In this document: piece by piece, positions 48,013 through 56,794 of the stretch
Position numbering within the stretch: position 1 is the stretch's first letter
Layout: every line of letters starts with the position of its first letter
Origin: Parerythrobacter_A sp963799315
GTDB taxonomy: Bacteria; Pseudomonadota; Alphaproteobacteria; Sphingomonadales; Sphingomonadaceae
Length of the DNA stretch: 64,000 bases
Direction: 5' to 3'
Assembly (NCBI GenBank): GCA_963799315.1
Contig: CAWCWP010000003.1
Coordinates: forward strand, 62,001-126,000
Translations under genes and position numbers: made by a program
The notes under the pieces: model-generated
What the model was told of the DNA's origin: nothing
Database searches by the model: none
The model's input: only the letters and a program-made list of their open reading frames with translations

Positions 48013-48020
48013 TAAGGGGG

Positions 48021-48377
48021 TCAGGCCTGTTCGAGCGTGCATTGCAGCGGATGCTGGTTCTGTCGCGCGAAATCCATCACTTCGGTGACCTTGGTTTCCG
48101 CCACTTCGTAAGAAAACACACCGCATACGCCGACACCCTTCTGGTGGACGTGCAGCATGACCTGCGTGGCCTGCTCGATATCCATCTTGAAGAACCGCTT
48201 CAGGACCATGACGACGAATTCCATCGGCGTGTAATCGTCGTTCAGCAGCAGCACCTTGTACAGGCTGGGCTTCTTGGGCTTGGTCCGGGTTTTCGTGGCG
48301 ACGCCGACCTGGCCGTCCCCGTCATTGCCCTCGTCCTCGTCCGCCGCGCGAACGGGGAAAGCGTTGGGCAGTTGCAA
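48021..48377 (-). CDS. clpS: ATP-dependent Clp protease adaptor ClpS
   Basis: About 118 residues. It delivers N-degron substrates to ClpA. The core is intact: YKVLLLNDDYTPMEFVV (Asn-Asp-Asp substrate gate), MVLKRFFKMDIEQATQVMLHVHQKG and the VCGVFSYEVAETK region. The only start in the reading frame is TTG 48377. If one base near 48368 is an insertion, as elsewhere in this window, the frame extends to ATG 48426 (MTPLHETPRHS), which is a plausible alternative. Confidence 0.9.
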   Translation of the reverse strand: MQLPNAFPVRAADEDEGNDGDGQVGVATKTRTKPKKPSLYKVLLLNDDYTPMEFVVMVLKRFFKMDIEQATQVMLHVHQKGVGVCGVFSYEVAETKVTEVMDFARQNQHPLQCTLEQA

Positions 48378-48496
48378 GCGTCAGGGGGAGGGCGCTGTGT
48401 CGGGGAGTTTCGTGCAACGGTGTCATCGCCTGTCGATATTGCATCGCCTGCGCGAAACGCAAGGGTCGCGGGTCGATTGCGTTTTGATATGACATG

Positions 48497-48532
48497 AAAA
48501 AGGGCCGCACGATCCTGTCGCACGGCCCCTTT
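48497..48532 (-). terminator. Intrinsic terminator of the phasin gene
   Basis: Inverted repeat AAAGGGCCG...CGGCCCCTTT (one-base bulge) with an inner complementary region GCACGAT/GTCGCAC. On the minus strand it ends in GGCCCTTTTTC. It lies 25-60 bases after the phasin stop codon. Confidence 0.8.
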
Positions 48533-48557
48533 CGTATTCGTCGGGTCGAAGGTGCGA

Positions 48558-49331
48558 TTACGCGGCCTTGCGGACCTTTTCCATTGCAACCGACATGCGG
48601 CCCGAAATCGGCGCGAAGGCGTCGTTGGCCAGCTTGACCCACATGCCCGTGGTCTTGGAAACCTGGGCAACGGTGGCGTCGAAATTGCGCGAGGCGAGCT
48701 TGCCCTGCAGCTGGACCAGTTCGGTCGGCGACTTGACGGCGGCCATTTCCTTCACGTCGGCGGTCATCACCTGAACAGCGGTTTTGCCATCTTCGAATTG
48801 CGTCTTGGCGATGTGCTGGACGCCCGATGCGACGATCTTGCCGCTCTCGACCATTGCTTCGGCATTGCCCTTGGCGAATTCACCCATATCGGACGCGAGT
48901 TCGCTGCCCTTGCCATAGACGGTCTGTGCGCGGGTCTGCAGTTCGGCAACGCCGTCCTTCAGCTTGGCGGTCATGTCTTCGGTGGTCGTCTTTGCGGTGG
49001 TCATGATGGTTTCCTTGGTTGGAATGCGGGAAGTGATGGATTTCTTGGCAGCAGGCTTGGTCGCTGCTTTCTTGACAGGAGCCTTCTTCACGGCCGACTT
49101 CTTGGCGACAGTCTTTTTGCGACAGGCAGGCTTCTTCGCTGCGGCTTTTTTCATCGCGGGCTTTTTCGGCTCGGAAGACTTTACCGGCGCGTCGGCTTCG
49201 ACAGCCTCCGCAACCACGTCCAGATCGACTTTCTCGGTCTTGGCCGTCTTTGCCGCTGCATCGGCATACGCCTTCTCGGTCGCTGCATCGATCTTGCTGC
49301 TCTGGGGCTTGGTATCGGTCGTCGTCGCCAT
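48558..49331 (-). CDS. Phasin-family protein with Lys/Ala-rich N-terminal domain
   Basis: About 257 residues from ATG 49331. Residues 50-105 are Lys/Ala/Pro-rich (KKPAMKKAAAKKPACRKK, KKAPVKKAATKPAAKKS), like the histone-H1-like tails of PhaF/AlgP, but at the N-terminus instead of the C-terminus. Residues 110-257 are the phasin domain (AELQTRAQTVYGKGSELASD, VQHIAKTQFEDG, SPTELVQLQGKLASRNFDA). It should coat polyhydroxyalkanoate granules, and the basic part may tie them to DNA or to PhaC. An internal Met (MTTAKTTTED) could give a short form without the basic domain. Adjacent to phaC. Confidence 0.85.
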   Translation of the reverse strand: MATTTDTKPQSSKIDAATEKAYADAAAKTAKTEKVDLDVVAEAVEADAPVKSSEPKKPAMKKAAAKKPACRKKTVAKKSAVKKAPVKKAATKPAAKKSITSRIPTKETIMTTAKTTTEDMTAKLKDGVAELQTRAQTVYGKGSELASDMGEFAKGNAEAMVESGKIVASGVQHIAKTQFEDGKTAVQVMTADVKEMAAVKSPTELVQLQGKLASRNFDATVAQVSKTTGMWVKLANDAFAPISGRMSVAMEKVRKAA

Positions 49332-49366
49332 CGGTATTGTCCTGTGTTTCACCGGAACGCCCGATG

Positions 49367-49379
49367 TTGCACTGCACAA
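49367..49379. promoter_or_regulatory. Palindromic motif, proximal copy, upstream of phasin
   Basis: TTGCACTGCACAA, about 40 bases upstream of the phasin ATG. It shares TGCA and GCACAA with the copy at 49414-49428. PhaR repressors of alphaproteobacteria bind TGC/GCA-type palindromes before phasin genes, so this is a candidate PhaR site. Confidence 0.45.
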
Positions 49380-49413
49380 TCTAGGTAAGAAATCGAGACG
49401 CGTCAAGCAATTT

Positions 49414-49428
49414 TTGTGCAGCGCACAA
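49414..49428. promoter_or_regulatory. Palindromic motif, distal copy, upstream of phasin
   Basis: TTGTGCAGCGCACAA, a perfect palindrome apart from its centre, 35 bases from the proximal copy and between phaC and the phasin gene. Candidate operator for PHA-responsive control. No phaR gene is in the window. Confidence 0.45.
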
Positions 49429-49443
49429 TAAACGCATCGTTCG

Positions 49444-51290
49444 TTACCGCTGCTTCACATACCGGCCCGGCGCATCCTCGATAACGGTATCGCCCTTGCC
49501 ACCGGGAGCGCGTTTGCCTTTGGCGGCGACCTGCTTCTGGTCGTGCCCCCTCAGCCACTCGAACCAGTGTGGCCACCAGCTACCGGGATGCTCGGTCGCA
49601 CCGGCGCGGAAGGTGTCTAGGTCCGAGCTGCCCGCATCGCCCGTCCAGTACTGGTACTTGCCCGCCGCCGGTGGATTGACCACGCCCGCGATATGGCCCG
49701 ATCCGGCCAGCACGAAGGTTACATCGCCCGCCAAATGGTCGGTCAGTTTCCATACGCTGTTCGCAGGTGCGATATGGTCTTCCTTGCCCGCCTGGATATA
49801 GGCGGGCGTCGTGATGCGCGTGATGTCGATCGGCGTGCCGTCTGCTGACAGCGCGTCGGGTTCGACCAGCCGGTTGTCGCGATAGAGGTCGCGCAGATAG
49901 GCGCCGTGCCACTTGGCAGGCAGGTTGGTGACGTCGCCATTCCAGTGCAGCAGGTCGAATGCCGGATAGTCCTCGCCCAGCAGGTAATTGTTGACCACAT
50001 AATTCCAGATGAGATCGCGGCTGCGCAACGCGTTGAAGGCTGCGGCCAGATAGCGTCCGTCGAGGTAGCCATTGCCGGACAGCTTCTCGATCATGTCCAG
50101 TTGCGGTCCGTCGATGAATTGCAGCAATTCGCCCGCGTCTTCGAAATCGACCTGCGCCGTAAAGAAGGTGGCCGAGGCGACACGGTCCGCCTCGCCGCGC
50201 CGTTCCAGAATGGCGAGCGTCGCGGCCAGCGTGGTGCCCGATACGCAATAGCCGATGGTGTGGACGGCGGGCACGTCCAGACGCGCGCGGATGGTGTCGA
50301 TGGCGTCGATTTGCGCGCGGATGTAATCGTCCCAGACGACATCCTTCATGCTCTCGTCCGCCGATTTCCAGCTGACCACGAACACGGTCAGCCCCTGATC
50401 CACCGCCCATTTGATGAAGCTTTTCTTGGGCGTCAGGTCGAGGATGTAGAAGCGGTTGATCCACGGCGGGAAAATCACCAGCGGCACCGCGAGCACATCG
50501 TCCGTAGCAGGCGCATACTGGATCAGCTGATACAGCGGCGTTTCGTGCACCACCTTGCCGGGCGTGGCCGCCAGGTTTTCTCCCAGCACGAAGGCGTCCG
50601 GGTCGGTATGCGTCAGCTGGCCGCGTTCCAGATCGGCCGCGAGGTGCTGCATGCCTTTCACGAGATTTTGCCCGCCGGTGTCGACGGTGCGCTTCAGCAC
50701 GACCGGGTTGGTCATGGCGAAGTTGTCCGGGCTGACCGCATCGACCAGCATTTGCGCGGCGAACTTCAGCTGCGTACGCTGGGCTTCGGGCACGCCTTCC
50801 ATGTTCTCGATTGCGGCGACCGTGTGGTCGGCCAGCATCAGATAGGTCTGGTGGACCAGCGCAAAGGCGGGGTGGCCGCGCCATGCCTCGTCGGTGAAGC
50901 GCCGGTCGGTGCGGGGCAGGGATGTTCCGGTGTCGGCGTTCCGCGCGGTGTCGAGCGAGGCAGTGAAGTCGGCCATGACGTTCTGCCACAAGACAGCCTG
51001 CTCTTCCGCCATTTCCTGTGCGCGCCTTGCGTCGAACCATGACGGCGGCAAGGCGGGCATCATCGCAGACAGCCCGCCAGTCGCGGTGTCGCCATCGCCG
51101 CCGGACGGATTTGCACCCGACCAGATCGCCTGCATTGCCTTCGCCGCCTGCGCCCAGGGTTCCGGCATCTGTGCGGCTTGCGCTGCACCGTCGCCAGCCT
51201 GTGTCGCGGGCACTGGCATCCGCCATCTGCCTGCATGGCGCGGCTCTGCATTTCAAACCACGCGGTGAAGGGGTTCGGGGTATTCGCCAT
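49444..51290 (-). CDS. phaC: Class I poly(3-hydroxyalkanoate) synthase (frameshifted near N-terminus)
   Basis: It polymerises 3-hydroxyacyl-CoA into storage polyester. About 614 residues. The lipase-like box is GYCVSG with the catalytic Cys; later Asp in the PAYIQAGKEDHIAP region and His in LAGSGHIAGVVNPP complete the triad. LVIFPPWINRFYILDLTPKKS is a family hallmark. ATG 51290 (MANTPNPFTAWFEMQSRAM) is the true start. The frame shifts near 51225 by one missing or two extra bases before MPVPATQAGDG. The 149 bases to the divergent aminotransferase form the promoter region. Confidence 0.93.
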
Positions 51291-51439
51291 CGTCGCATCT
51301 CCGAAAAGCCAGCAGCGTTCGCGCGCAGGCAGGGTTCGCACCACAATAGCGAAAAGCCCTTCACACCGCGACCGCGATTCGCCAAGCGTAACGCACGCAT
51401 TGCACCGTGTACCGCGCACGACGAGCAGGAAAGGCAATC

Positions 51440-52636
51440 ATGGACACCGATTTCTATCGCATGAAGCGGTTGCCGCCTTACGTCATCGCCGAGGTAAATG
51501 CGCTGCGCCATGCCGCGCGGCAGGGCGGGGACGACATCATCGACCTCGGCATGGGCAATCCCGACCACCCGCCGCCGCCGCATGTCATCGAGAAATTGTG
51601 CGAGGTTGCGCAGAAGCCGGACGCGCATGGCTATTCGCAGTCGAAGGGAATTCCCGGCCTGCGCCGTGCCAAGGCGGAGTATTATGCACGCCGGTTCGGG
51701 GTCGAACTGGACCCCGAAACCGAAATCGTGGTGACGATGGGATCGAAGGAGGGGCTGGCCAGCCTCGCCAATGCCATCACCGCGCCGGGCGATGTCGTGC
51801 TGGCGCCCAACCCGTCCTATCCGATCCACACCTTCGGCTTCATCATCGCAGGCGCGACCATACGCGCGGTGCCGACCACGCCGGACGAACATTATTGGGA
51901 AGCGCTGGACAACGCGATGGCCTTCACCGTGCCGCGCCCCAGCGTGCTGGTGGTGAACTACCCGTCCAACCCGACCGCCGAGGTGGTGGATCTGGCCTTT
52001 TACACGCGGCTGGTGGCCTGGGCGAAGGCGAACAGGGTCTGGGTGCTGTCCGACCTTGCCTATTCGGAGCTGTATTTCGATGGCAATCCGACGCCTTCGA
52101 TCATGCAGGTGCCGGGTGCGAAGGATGTGGCGGTGGAGTTCACGTCGCTGTCGAAAACCTATTCGATGGCGGGCTGGCGCATGGGATTTGCGGTGGGTAA
52201 CGAGGCGCTGATCGCGGCGATGACGCGGGTGAAATCCTATCTCGATTACGGCGCCTTCACCCCGATCCAGGCGGCAGCGTGCGCGGCGCTGAACGGGCCG
52301 CAGGACGTGGTCGAGGAAAACCGGAAGCGGTACCACGAACGGCGCGATGTCATGGTGGAGGCATTCGCCCGCGCAGGCTGGGATATCCCGGCACCCGCCG
52401 CCAGCATGTTCGCCTGGGCTCCGCTGCCCCCGCAACTTGCCGATATGGGCAGCCTGGAATTTTCCAAACAGTTGCTCGCCAATGCCGGCGTCGCGGTGGC
52501 GCCCGGTGTCGGCTATGGCGAAGAAGGCGAAGGCTTCGTGCGGATCGCGATGGTCGAGAACGAACAGCGGCTGCGGCAGGCGGCGCGCAATGTGAAGCGA
52601 TGGTTCGCCACGCTGGGTATCGCGCCCCGACACTAG
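51440..52636 (+). CDS. Class I/II aminotransferase (AlaC/LL-DAP aminotransferase-like)
   Basis: About 398 residues from ATG 51440 (MDTDFYRMKRLPPYV). PLP enzyme: DLGMGNPDHPPP at the N-terminus, GSKEGLASLANAI (phosphate contact), NYPSNPTAEVV, SDLAYSELYF, Schiff-base Lys in FTSLSKTYSMAGWRMGF, and the C-terminal Arg in GEGFVRIAMVENEQR. The closest described enzymes are AlaC glutamate-pyruvate aminotransferase and DapL-like proteins. Which reaction dominates cannot be decided here. The 128 bases downstream, before the HTH-TM gene, carry no ORF. Confidence 0.9.
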   Translation: MDTDFYRMKRLPPYVIAEVNALRHAARQGGDDIIDLGMGNPDHPPPPHVIEKLCEVAQKPDAHGYSQSKGIPGLRRAKAEYYARRFGVELDPETEIVVTMGSKEGLASLANAITAPGDVVLAPNPSYPIHTFGFIIAGATIRAVPTTPDEHYWEALDNAMAFTVPRPSVLVVNYPSNPTAEVVDLAFYTRLVAWAKANRVWVLSDLAYSELYFDGNPTPSIMQVPGAKDVAVEFTSLSKTYSMAGWRMGFAVGNEALIAAMTRVKSYLDYGAFTPIQAAACAALNGPQDVVEENRKRYHERRDVMVEAFARAGWDIPAPAASMFAWAPLPPQLADMGSLEFSKQLLANAGVAVAPGVGYGEEGEGFVRIAMVENEQRLRQAARNVKRWFATLGIAPRH

Positions 52637-52764
52637 AACCGGCCCGAAAGCGTGAATGCGCCGGTCGGACGCGCCGGTCTGATTATGGGGGCGGATCGCG
52701 GCAAGGTGTTTGCGTATGGTTGGCGCAGGCTTTACCTTGCGGCGTATTGCACGAGGGGACCGGC

Positions 52765-53346
52765 ATGACCATTACACGCCAGCGAAGCCTGACCGACAAG
52801 CAGGCCGCCGTCATGGCCGCCATCGACCGGCGCGAACCGATCAAGGTGATCGCCGCCGACCTGGGCGTTTCCGAAACCCGCATCAACCAGCATATCCGCG
52901 CGCTGAAAAAGGCATTCGATGTCGCCAGCCTGCCCGAACTGGTGTCGGCCTATCGCGCCGGTTCCGGGCCGTTCCATGCCGGGGAAACGGACCGCGATGG
53001 GGACGCGGAAGACCCCTTCAGAAAACCTGCATGCACAACTTCGCACCTGTCGCAGACGGCGGCTGAAGGCGACAGCGAGAGCCGGGGCGACCCCGGCGAG
53101 ATCGTCTTTTCCGATGCGCATCACGTCCTCATCGATGCACCTTGGTCTGGATCCCGGGAGCCGGTGGTCGTCCCTGCGGCGCTCGATGGCAAAAACGCCA
53201 TCCTGTACCGGCTCGCCGTGATGGTCGGGCTAGCCCTTGGCATTATTGCCCTGGTGATCCTGACCGTCACGGCGTCTTTGAGCCTGAGTACAGCGATGGA
53301 CGGGTCGGCCAAGGTCCGCATGGATGAAACCGGACGGTCCACCTGA
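52765..53346 (+). CDS. LuxR-type HTH protein with C-terminal membrane anchor
   Basis: 193 residues from ATG 52765, preceded by GAGGGG. Residues 6-60 form a GerE-like helix-turn-helix (LTDKQAAVMAAIDRREPIKV and LGVSETRINQHIRALKKAF). A polar linker of about 90 residues follows, then one transmembrane helix (LAVMVGLALGIIALVILTV, about 155-177) and a short periplasmic tail. N-terminal DNA-binding domain plus single C-terminal anchor is the ToxR-like layout, but the HTH is of LuxR type. No sensor domain is seen, so the signal may come through a partner. It is the first gene of a four-gene run. Confidence 0.72.
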   Translation: MTITRQRSLTDKQAAVMAAIDRREPIKVIAADLGVSETRINQHIRALKKAFDVASLPELVSAYRAGSGPFHAGETDRDGDAEDPFRKPACTTSHLSQTAAEGDSESRGDPGEIVFSDAHHVLIDAPWSGSREPVVVPAALDGKNAILYRLAVMVGLALGIIALVILTVTASLSLSTAMDGSAKVRMDETGRST

Positions 53347-53383
53347 GCGGGCCTGATCCGCCCTTTCGAGTGAGATCCGAGCC

Positions 53384-53716
53384 ATGACCAAATCCATTAC
53401 GCAAGACGCCCTCAACATCCGCAAGCTGGTCCGCGAAGCCGAGGCATTGTCCGACGAGCTGCTGCTGGCCTGTGCCCGCCTGAAACAGGCAATGGTGGTC
53501 GCCCGCCAGAACCCGGAAGTCAAAGTGGCCACCGGACAGGCGGCGCTGCTGCGCCTTGCCGAAGCCGAGAGCCAGGCGCTGTCCACCTCCTCCAACCTGT
53601 TCCGCCTGCACGAGGAAATGAACAAGGTGGCGCGGGTGCAGGCCGGGTTCGATCACGGTATGGAGACCGAAACGGCGCAGGACGCGAAACCCATCATTGC
53701 TATGCAGGATGCGTAG
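53384..53716 (+). CDS. Small helical protein of unknown function
   Basis: 110 residues, soluble and almost wholly alpha-helical (NIRKLVREAEALSDELLLAC, ARLKQAMVVARQNPEVKVA, LLRLAEAESQALSTSSNLFR), with a probable coiled coil. No known motif. It lies 37 bases after the HTH-TM gene and 12 bases before the membrane gene. Codon use and GC match the neighbours. A partner or adaptor role for the membrane-bound regulator is conceivable but is inference only. Confidence 0.65.
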   Translation: MTKSITQDALNIRKLVREAEALSDELLLACARLKQAMVVARQNPEVKVATGQAALLRLAEAESQALSTSSNLFRLHEEMNKVARVQAGFDHGMETETAQDAKPIIAMQDA

Positions 53717-53728
53717 GGAGTTACACCT

Positions 53729-54238
53729 CTGACGATTGGCGGGCATCTTTGGGCAGGGCCGTTCGGCTTTCAATTCGCGGTCCTGCTTACGATGCTCGCC
53801 CTCGCGCTATGGCGAGGCGGTGGTCCGGAGCGTGCTGTCGCGTTAGTATTCGTAGCTACAATCTCCGCAGACATTGCCTTCCATATGATCGCGGGCGTGC
53901 CCGGTGTGAGACTCGTCTCAACCGATTTTTTTCATGCCGGACTCGACGTGTTTCTGTTGGTTGCGCTTGTGCCGATCGCGCTTCATGCCAACCGGAGTTA
54001 TCCCTTATGGATTGCCGCGCTTCAAGTTGTCGCGACCCTGGCCCATCTGGCGCGAGGATTGTTCGACCAGATCGCACCGATTGCGTATGCAATCCTGTTC
54101 GTCGCACCCTCGTATTTTCAGATTATTCTGCTGGCGGCGGGCATCGTGCTGCACATCCGCAGGCAGCGCCGCCACGGCAGTTACAGGTCATGGCGGACCT
54201 CCTCCAGCCCTTCGCCGGAGAGGGCGCTCCGCAACTAG
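53729..54238 (+). CDS. Small polytopic membrane protein
   Basis: About 169 residues if read from CTG 53729; the first ATG is 53792. About five transmembrane helices: FGFQFAVLLTMLALALW, VALVFVATISADIAFHMI, VFLLVALVPIALHANRSYPL, IAALQVVATLAHLARGLF, YFQIILLAAGIVLHI; the tail is basic. The start is uncertain: the frame is open back to the previous stop, with GGAG 12 bases before CTG 53729, and an indel could hide an ATG. The 3' end overlaps the RadC-like gene by 49 bases in another frame. I recognise no family. Confidence 0.6.
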   Translation: MTIGGHLWAGPFGFQFAVLLTMLALALWRGGGPERAVALVFVATISADIAFHMIAGVPGVRLVSTDFFHAGLDVFLLVALVPIALHANRSYPLWIAALQVVATLAHLARGLFDQIAPIAYAILFVAPSYFQIILLAAGIVLHIRRQRRHGSYRSWRTSSSPSPERALRN

Positions 54239-54777
54239 CGCAGCGGCTGCGGGACCGGTTCGGCAGCCTGTCGCGTGCGATGGAGGCGCCGCGCCAGTCA
54301 CTGCTCGATGCAGCCGGGCCTTATGCCACATCGTGCGACCTGCTGCTGGCCGCGCGCGAGCTGTTCGAGGTCGCGGCGCGTGAAACATTGGCGAGCGCAT
54401 CTGTCGATGCCCGCGATGCGCGCATCCTGGACCATTTGCGGCAACGCCTCGGTCGCCTGCAGGAAGAGCGCATGCTCGTGATCTTCTGCGCGCGCGACAG
54501 GTCCTTCCTGCTCGACGAGATGCTCGGTATCGGCGGGCGCGACACGATCCGGCTGACGGTGTCGGCCCTGTTCCGCCGCGCGCTGACAGTGGGGGCGGAG
54601 GGCTTCCTGCTGGCGCACAACCATCCCTCCGGCCGGTGCCTGCCCAGCGAGGCGGACAAGATCGCCACGCGCGAGCTGGAAACGACCGCGCGAAGCCTGC
54701 AACTCGACTTCCTCGACCATATCATCGTGACGCGCGACTGCGCCTATTCCATGCGCGACGGCGGCTATCTGGCTTAG
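54190..54777 (+). CDS. RadC-like JAB/MPN-domain protein (short form)
   Basis: 195 residues from ATG 54190. A helix-hairpin-helix-like stretch (LAQRLRDRFGSLSRAMEAP) precedes the JAB domain. The metal site is complete: His143, His145 and Asp156 in HNHPSGRCLPSEAD, the JAMM pattern H-x-H-P-S-G-x4-S-x2-D. RadC proteins were named for DNA repair, but that role is disproved or doubtful. Their biochemical activity is unknown. This one is shorter than the usual 220-230 residues, lacking the N-terminal start of RadC, and overlaps the membrane gene upstream, which suggests a shared transcript. Confidence 0.85.
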   Translation: MADLLQPFAGEGAPQLAQRLRDRFGSLSRAMEAPRQSLLDAAGPYATSCDLLLAARELFEVAARETLASASVDARDARILDHLRQRLGRLQEERMLVIFCARDRSFLLDEMLGIGGRDTIRLTVSALFRRALTVGAEGFLLAHNHPSGRCLPSEADKIATRELETTARSLQLDFLDHIIVTRDCAYSMRDGGYLA

Positions 54778-54858
54778 CAGGGCTGGGCCGTTTCACAGGG
54801 TGGACAGATCGCCCAGACTGCGCGAAAGTTTAGGGAACTTTAGGCCAGGAAGCATTTC

Positions 54859-55668
54859 ATGCAGCACCAGAACGATGATCGCGTAACAGTTACTTTAGGT
54901 GACGATGGAGTGGCGCAAGTCCGCCTTGTCCGGGCCGACAAGATGAATGCGCTCGATCCGAAAATGTTCTCCTCCATCATCGCGGCGGGCCACGCGCTGC
55001 ACACCATGAAGGGCCTGCGTTGCGTGGTCCTGTCGGGCGAGGGCAAGGCATTCTGCGCCGGGCTGGACACCGCCAGCTTCGGTGCCGAGCCCGACCCCGA
55101 TGCACCGCCTTTGACAGAGCGCACTTACGGCAATTCCAACGTGTTCCAGCAGGTCGCGATGGTGTGGCGCAAGTTGCCGGTGCCCGTTGTCGCGGCGCTG
55201 CATGGCGTATGCTTCGGCGGCGGGATGCAGATTGCGGCGGGGGCCGATATCCGCGTCGCCGCACCCGATACGCGGATGGCGATCATGGAGCTGAAATGGG
55301 GGCTGGTGCCGGACATGGGCGGCTATCCCCTGTGGCGCGGACTGGTGCGCGACGATGTGCTGCGCGAGCTGGTCTATACCAACCGGACGTTTACCGGAGA
55401 GGATGCGCTGGAATACGGGCTGACCACCTTCGTCGATACCGATCCGCTCGCCCGCGCCACCGCCATCGCCGCTGAAATCGCCAGCCGCAATCCGCACGCC
55501 ATCCGCGCTGCGAAGCGACTGGCCAACCACGCGCATGACACGCCGGAAGACGCGCTGCTGATGGAAGAAAGCATCGAGCAGCACGGCCTGATGCGGACGA
55601 AGAACCAGATCGAAGCGGTCATGGCCGGCATGGCGAAGCGTCCGCCGCAATTCGAGGACGTCGGCTAA
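54859..55668 (+). CDS. Enoyl-CoA hydratase/isomerase (crotonase) family protein
   Basis: 269 residues. The crotonase fold is visible in LRCVVLSGEGKAFCAGLDTAS (oxyanion hole) and ALHGVCFGGGMQIAAGADIRVA. One position usually occupied by catalytic Glu reads as MELKWGLVPDMGG, where Asp may serve. The C-terminal FGL-like ending is AKRPPQFEDVG. Crotonases hydrate or isomerise CoA esters, probably in fatty-acid or amino-acid breakdown. It converges with the acyl-CoA thioesterase-like gene after 20 bases. Confidence 0.88.
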   Translation: MQHQNDDRVTVTLGDDGVAQVRLVRADKMNALDPKMFSSIIAAGHALHTMKGLRCVVLSGEGKAFCAGLDTASFGAEPDPDAPPLTERTYGNSNVFQQVAMVWRKLPVPVVAALHGVCFGGGMQIAAGADIRVAAPDTRMAIMELKWGLVPDMGGYPLWRGLVRDDVLRELVYTNRTFTGEDALEYGLTTFVDTDPLARATAIAAEIASRNPHAIRAAKRLANHAHDTPEDALLMEESIEQHGLMRTKNQIEAVMAGMAKRPPQFEDVG

Positions 55669-55688
55669 GCGCAGCGCGCCCTCGCCAG

Positions 55689-56479
55689 TCAGCCGAAAAT
55701 GGCGACCGATTGCAGGCCCGACAGCACCGGCGCGCCGTCGGCATTCCACAGCGTCAGCCGCTCGCTCGAATAGCCGTCATCCGCCCATTCGCTCGCGGTT
55801 TCCGCCAGCCACCAGCCCTCGCGCGTGACAGGCGCGGGGTCGATCACGTTGAACGCCCAGTTCATCGAGCTGAGCGGACCGGGCCGCTGCATCACCCGCA
55901 TGGCGCTGGGCGGCAGGGTATCGCCGAGCAGGATCACTTCGGACAGCGGGTCCAGCCCGGATGGTTCGCGCAGCCTGATCCACCAGCGCACCCGCGCTTC
56001 CTTCGCATCGCCCGCCTCGCCTTTGGGCAGGGCGTGCCTGATCTCGAAGTTCCCTTGTATGAAAGCAGGGGCGCGGGTGTTCTCGACCGGCTGGCAATCT
56101 TCGGGCGCAACCAGTTCATCGCCGACGACCTGTCGCGCGCTTGACCGCATTCGCCTCGCGCCCCGCGCCGAACAGCCATGTCCCGAACAGCGCGGTGGCA
56201 CCGTCGCAGACGATCTCGCTGCGCAGCTGCGTCACATTGCGTCCCTGCCGCACCACGCCGGTCGCGATATCGACCGTATCGCCGACCGGCGCGACGAAGC
56301 CGATCTGCGCCGCGCGCAAGCGGCGGCAAGTCGGGATAGGCATGGCGCAATGCCGTGAACGCGACCAGCGCGGACGCCCCGCCATACAGCGTGCGCCCCT
56401 GCATCCAGTGTTCTGCACCGGGCAGGGTGAACGGGCCACGCGTGGCGTCGATGGGGGCGATGAGGTCGGCTGCTGTCAT
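55689..56479 (-). CDS. TesB-like acyl-CoA thioesterase (two frameshifts)
   Basis: About 262 residues when single extra bases near 56312 and 56145 are removed. Double hotdog architecture: first half LPGAEHWMQGRTLYGGASALV and IGFVAPVGDTVDIATGVVRQG; second half INRH-like SSMNWAFNVIDPAPVTREGWW and DGYSSERLTLWNADGAPVLSG. It should hydrolyse acyl-CoA, fitting the adjacent crotonase. The substrate chain length is unknown. Confidence 0.78.
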
Positions 56480-56577
56480 GCGCCACCGCTATCGCGAAAG
56501 GCGCGGCGAAACCAGACTTGCCCTGTCCCCCGATCCCGCCTAGTGGCACCAGCTTCGCGTGGACGTCGCGCGAACGC

Positions 56578-56651
56578 GGCCCGATGGCGGAGTGGTTACG
56601 CAGCGGATTGCAAATCCGTGTACGCCGGTTCGATTCCGGCTCGGGCCTCCA
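56578..56651 (+). tRNA. tRNA-Cys(GCA)
   Basis: Acceptor GGCCCGA pairs with TCGGGCC; D arm GCG...CGC; anticodon loop TTGCAAA gives GCA; T arm GCCGG-TTCGATT-CCGGC; ends TCCA. A hairpin GCTTTTC...GAAAAGC (56656-56686) follows and may end the transcript. Confidence 0.95.
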
Positions 56652-56694
56652 CAATAGCTTTTCCGGGGCTTTCTTTCCCGAAAAGCACCGGTGC

Positions 56695-56770
56695 GCCGCT
56701 TTAGCTCAGTTGGTAGAGCACATCATTCGTAATGATGGGGTCAGAGGTTCGAATCCTCTAAGCGGCACCA
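56695..56770 (+). tRNA. tRNA-Thr(CGT)
   Basis: Acceptor GCCGCTT pairs with AAGCGGC; D arm GCTC/GAGC around AGTTGGTA; anticodon loop TTCGTAA gives CGT; T arm AGAGG-TTCGAAT-CCTCT; ends ACCA. It lies 43 bases after tRNA-Cys and 24 bases before the ABC-F gene. Confidence 0.96.
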
Positions 56771-56794
56771 TCTCTTTTACAGTCTGGCCGACGC

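Noticed and set aside
49580..52633. A 1017-codon open frame on the minus strand across phaC and the aminotransferase
   Set aside because: It is a shadow of GC-rich codon structure: it runs antisense through the aminotransferase and out of frame through phaC, both of which show full family motifs. Its translation is Arg/His/Gly-rich with no domain.
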